A program made the translations under genes and the position numbers. Below, piece by piece: positions 7,507 to 9,526 of a DNA stretch of 9,526 nt. How positions within the stretch are numbered: the first letter of the stretch is position 1; every line of letters starts with the position of its first letter. Below the pieces are notes generated by a model. It searched no databases. It worked only from the letters and a program-made list of their open reading frames with translations, and had not been told where the DNA came from. Origin of the DNA: Thiobacillus sp. UBA6918 (GTDB lineage: Bacteria; Pseudomonadota; Gammaproteobacteria; Burkholderiales; Thiobacillaceae); assembly GCA_002450925.1 (NCBI GenBank), contig DKAU01000107.1:9297-18822 (forward strand), written 5' to 3'.

Positions 7507-8052
7507 ATGATCTGGTTTTGCCGCAGCACCCAGCAGGAAATCCTGCGCCATCGTACCCGGCTTTTCCGCCTGGCTTATGCCTGGTGCGGAGACAAAGACA
7601 TGGCTGAAGACCTTGTGCAGGAAACCCTGACCCGCGCGCTGGCCACGACTTCACCCCTCAAGGAACAGCGAGCCCTTGAGGGCTGGTTGATGGTCATCCT
7701 CAATAACTGCTGGCGCGATTGCCTGCGCAAGAAAATGGCCGGCGTACTGGAGGATATTGATGACTGGGCCGAACGCCTGGAATCCGAGGAGATGAGCCCG
7801 GAACAGAATCTTGCAGGTCGGCAAACAGCGATTACGGTTCGGAATGCCATTTCCCGCTTGCCCTTGGGCCAGCGTCAGGTGCTTACCCTGGTGGACATGG
7901 AAGACCGCAGCTACGCCGAAGTGGCTGAGATTCTGGGGGTGCCCGCAGGCACGGTAATGAGCCGACTGGCCCGTGCGCGTGCTGCCCTCAAGGAAATGTT
8001 GACGGATATAAGGCCGGTTGCGCAGGCGACCCACCTCAGGAGAGTGAAATGA
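7507..8052 (+). CDS. ECF-type RNA polymerase sigma factor (sigma-70 family)
   Basis: This 181-residue protein has only the two domains expected of an ECF sigma factor. Region 2 spans about residues 16-76, with RLFRLAYAWCGDKDMAEDLVQETLTRAL and EGWLMVILNNCWRDCLRK. Region 4 spans about 112-164, with RLPLGQRQVLTLVDMEDRSYAEVAEILGVPAGTVMSRLARARAAL, which includes the helix-turn-helix that reads the -35 element. A short acidic linker joins them. It would direct RNA polymerase to a small set of promoters when released from its anti-sigma factor. The ATG has a strong GGAGGAG 7 bases upstream, and a candidate self-recognised promoter lies just before that. The stop overlaps the start of the following gene (ATGA), the standard layout for a sigma/anti-sigma pair. 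The protein has four cysteines (5, 27, 68, 72); no role for them is evident. Confidence 0.95.
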   Translation: MIWFCRSTQQEILRHRTRLFRLAYAWCGDKDMAEDLVQETLTRALATTSPLKEQRALEGWLMVILNNCWRDCLRKKMAGVLEDIDDWAERLESEEMSPEQNLAGRQTAITVRNAISRLPLGQRQVLTLVDMEDRSYAEVAEILGVPAGTVMSRLARARAALKEMLTDIRPVAQATHLRRVK

Positions 8053-8780
8053 AAAATAACATCACCGATGAAACCCTGAATGCTTTTGTTGACCAGCAAC
8101 TGACCCCATCCGAGATGGATGAGGTGTTTGGTGCGGTCAATCAGGATGCTGAACTTGCGCAGCGCGTATGTCAGGTTCGCCAGCTCAAATCCATGGTCAA
8201 GAATGCTTACGACGGCATGGAACCGAGCCGCCCTTCGGAGTGGCGCGTTGCGCGCAGCCGCAGCTTCCAGGCATTGGCCGCTTCCCTGCTGTTGGGGTTG
8301 GGTGGATTGCTGGGTTGGGCCATGAAGCCTGCAAACACGACGGCCGCAAGCATTCTTCCCACAGCTTTGGCCGAAAAAGTCGAATTCATACCCACGATGC
8401 TGAATAGCGATTCCAGCCAAGGGCGCATCATCCTTCACTTGGACAATGACAACCCCGAGCGTATGGCGGCCGTACTGGATTATGCAGACGAGATTCTGGA
8501 CAACGCTCGGAAAGAGGGCAAGCAGGCCAAGCTCGAAATCGTGGCCAACAGCTATGGCCTTAACCTGCTGCGTGCCGGCTATACGACCCAGCTACCGCGC
8601 ATCAGGTCGCTTTCCGACAAGCATGCCAACCTCAGCTTTATCGCCTGCGGCCAGACGGTCGCACGCTTCAAGCGCGAAGGCCAAGACGTCCGGTTGATCG
8701 AACAGGCCAAGATGGCACCTTCCGCCATTGGTGAAGTGGTCAGCAAGATGAAGGAAGGCTGGACCTACATCCGCGTGTAA
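8049..8780 (+). CDS. Single-pass membrane anti-sigma-like protein with C-terminal DsrE-like domain
   Basis: This 243-residue protein has three parts. Residues 1-60 (TDETLNAFVDQQLTPSEMDEV onward) resemble the start of membrane anti-sigma factors but lack the zinc-binding HxxxCxxC motif. A helix at about 75-92 (LAASLLLGLGGLLGWAM) follows a basic segment, suggesting a cytoplasmic N-terminus. Residues from about 110 to the end match the DsrE-like pattern: RIILHLDNDNPERMAAVLDYADEIL, KLEIVANSYGLNLLRAG, LSFIACGQTVARF with Cys200, and a closing GWTYIRV. The C-terminal domain should thus be periplasmic, unlike classical cytoplasmic DsrE and TusD sulfur-transfer proteins. Only two cysteines occur (41 and 200). 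The ATG overlaps the sigma stop by 4 bases and has AGGAG 6 bases upstream. The likely role is to hold the sigma factor at the membrane and release it on a signal sensed by the DsrE-like domain. The anti-sigma role is inferred from context; the domain call is by eye. Confidence 0.8.
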   Translation: MKNNITDETLNAFVDQQLTPSEMDEVFGAVNQDAELAQRVCQVRQLKSMVKNAYDGMEPSRPSEWRVARSRSFQALAASLLLGLGGLLGWAMKPANTTAASILPTALAEKVEFIPTMLNSDSSQGRIILHLDNDNPERMAAVLDYADEILDNARKEGKQAKLEIVANSYGLNLLRAGYTTQLPRIRSLSDKHANLSFIACGQTVARFKREGQDVRLIEQAKMAPSAIGEVVSKMKEGWTYIRV

Positions 8781-8816
8781 CTTTTTTGCTCCTTCGGGAA
8801 AGTGGGAGTGATTTTT

Positions 8817-8844
8817 GGGGGATTCTTTGAATCCCCCTTTTTTT
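8817..8844 (+). terminator. Intrinsic terminator of the sigma/anti-sigma operon
   Basis: GGGGGATTC (8817-8825) and GAATCCCCC (8829-8837) form a perfect 9-base stem with a TTT loop, followed by seven T residues (8838-8844). It lies 36 bases after the anti-sigma-like gene's stop. Confidence 0.93.
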
Positions 8845-8862
8845 ATGGGATTGGTCTGTAAT

Positions 8863-8882
8863 CGGCCAGAAGCGGACATTGG
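8863..8882. repeat. Short motif related to the repeat at the window end
   Basis: CGGCCAGAAGCGGACATTGG resembles 9476-9495 in the same orientation: GCC, a variable base, GAA, then GACATTGG. Its reverse complement matches 9512-9526 at 12 of 15 positions (GTCCGCTT core). It may be a remnant of a dispersed intergenic repeat. Confidence 0.4.
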
Positions 8883-9008
8883 AGAATTTGGTTTGGGTGT
8901 CTGGTCTTGTAACAAAAGCGGTCGCTCTGCTAGATCATTTTCGGACTCAGGACTATCCGGTGTTTTTGATGACGGCTACTGCGGTTTAGGAAATGCGTTC
9001 AAACAAAT

Positions 9009-9031
9009 AACCCCGCTGAGGCGGGGTTTTT
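9009..9031 (+). terminator. Second intrinsic terminator
   Basis: AACCCCGC (9009-9016) and GCGGGGTT (9021-9028) form a perfect 8-base stem with a TGAG tetraloop, followed by a T-rich run (T9029-T9031, then G and four more T). No gene ends just before it on the plus strand. It may be a backup terminator or the end of an unrecognised small RNA. Confidence 0.88.
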
Positions 9032-9120
9032 GTTTTGAATGGTGTTACTTGATTAGTGTGTCCGGGAAAGACTAGCCAGCTCAGTCCGTCTCCTACTATG
9101 ACTAATTTTTCTTTGATTCA

Positions 9121-9279
9121 TTAACCTCTCTTGCCTATTTTCTCGGCAATCAGTTCAAGTGCGACCAAATAAGTAATTGCAATACCAAATAATATTGGTG
9201 CATTGAATGTGCTTTTTAGCCATCCATATGCAAGCCCGAACATAAAGGCACCTACTACATAAACTATCCTTTTTCGCAT
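9121..9279 (-). CDS. Probable small two-helix membrane protein, unknown function
   Basis: This 52-residue product (MRKRIVYVVGAFMFGLAYGWL onward) has a basic N-terminus, one hydrophobic helix at about 5-21, a short polar turn and a second hydrophobic helix at about 27-45, then a charged end EKIGKRG. That layout is typical of small inner-membrane proteins. The frame is open to an ATG at 9309, which would add ten residues, but only the ATG at 9279 has a modest ribosome-binding-like GGGA 5 bases upstream and a natural membrane-protein start. The surrounding DNA is clearly richer in A and T than the rest of the window, which may mean recent arrival. I do not recognise the family. Short length and weak start signals leave some chance that it is not a gene. 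Confidence 0.5.
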   Translation of the reverse strand: MRKRIVYVVGAFMFGLAYGWLKSTFNAPILFGIAITYLVALELIAEKIGKRG

Positions 9280-9465
9280 TTGATTCCCGATCATTGGCGA
9301 CATGTGCAAGCACGGTCATTACTCAATAACATTTTCCCTGTTTGAAAGGCGTCAGATTATTCCTTGAGAGTTTATTGTTGGCGTATAACCAGCCCCTATA
9401 GTACTAAAGTTATAGATTGGGATTCAGGTCAGGATAGAGTCTGGGGAAAATAGCAATTTTTGATT

Positions 9466-9526
9466 GACCGCTGTTTGCCTGAAATCAGACATTGGCTACA
9501 GACTACCGAGCGTCCGCTTTGGGTCG
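9466..9526. repeat. Probable dispersed intergenic repeat, cut by the window end
   Basis: The segment holds GACCGCTG, GCCTGAAATCAGACATTGG and AGCGTCCGCTTTGGGTCG in close order. Parts of it recur at 8863-8882, and the wording resembles short 'GACCGC / GTCCGCTTTGGGTCG' repeats I recall from many proteobacterial intergenic regions. That recollection cannot be verified here. It continues past the window. Confidence 0.4.

Larger units (their letters stand above)
8845..9120. other. Gene-poor stretch between the first terminator and the small membrane protein
   Basis: No convincing protein gene is present. The stretch contains the repeat motif at 8863-8882 and the second terminator at 9009-9031. The bases between the two terminators (about 160) have no supported start site or ribosome binding site. 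They could hold a small RNA ending at the second terminator, but no good promoter was found by eye. Confidence 0.5.

Noticed and set aside
8815..9075. Open frame of 86 codons on the plus strand
   Set aside because: It begins inside one intrinsic terminator and runs through the second; no ribosome binding site and no recognisable protein character.
1..9526. tRNA, rRNA, CRISPR array or transposase gene
   Set aside because: No cloverleaf, rRNA-like stretch, regularly spaced repeats or transposase motif was seen on either strand.

Overview
The window looks like a chromosomal segment from a proteobacterium, most likely a beta- or gammaproteobacterium. The basis is the gene order MoxR – DUF58 – DUF4381 – VWA – VWA/TPR – BatD-like, the moderately GC-rich coding DNA, and tight stop/start overlaps. 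No gene allows a species call. The last few hundred bases are visibly more AT-rich than the rest.

Positions 1-6062 (+ strand) hold one compact operon that enters the window already inside its first gene. In order it encodes the C-terminal part of a MoxR-family AAA+ ATPase, a DUF58 protein with a VWA-like fold, a small single-pass DUF4381-type protein, a membrane-anchored VWA protein (BatA-like), a membrane VWA protein fused to a TPR domain (BatB+BatC in one chain), and a BatD-like protein with a signal peptide and one C-terminal membrane helix. Neighbouring genes overlap by 1 to 8 bases or are 2 bases apart, so translation is probably coupled and the products made in step. Such MoxR/VWA ('Bat' or aerotolerance-type) loci are thought to build an envelope complex in which the AAA+ ATPase acts on VWA proteins. 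The client is not visible here.

Positions 6059-7357 (- strand) encode a major-facilitator transporter with the signature of the folate/biopterin (BT1) family. Its stop codon overlaps that of the BatD-like gene tail to tail in a shared TTAA.

Positions 7358-7506 form a divergent control region. It contains an ECF-type promoter candidate (GGAATA, 15 bases, CGTCTT) just upstream of a strong ribosome binding site.

Positions 7507-8780 (+) are a two-gene regulatory unit: an ECF sigma factor and, overlapping it by 4 bases, a single-pass membrane protein with an anti-sigma-like N-terminus and a DsrE-like C-terminal domain carrying one cysteine. This is the most unusual part of the window. The reading offered is a sigma/anti-sigma switch whose sensor is an extracytoplasmic DsrE-like (sulfur- or redox-related) domain. 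It ends at a strong intrinsic terminator (8817-8844).

Positions 8845-9526 hold no large gene. They contain a second intrinsic terminator (9009-9031), a probable small two-helix membrane protein on the minus strand (9121-9279), and two related short repeat motifs at 8863-8882 and 9466-9526, the latter cut by the window end.
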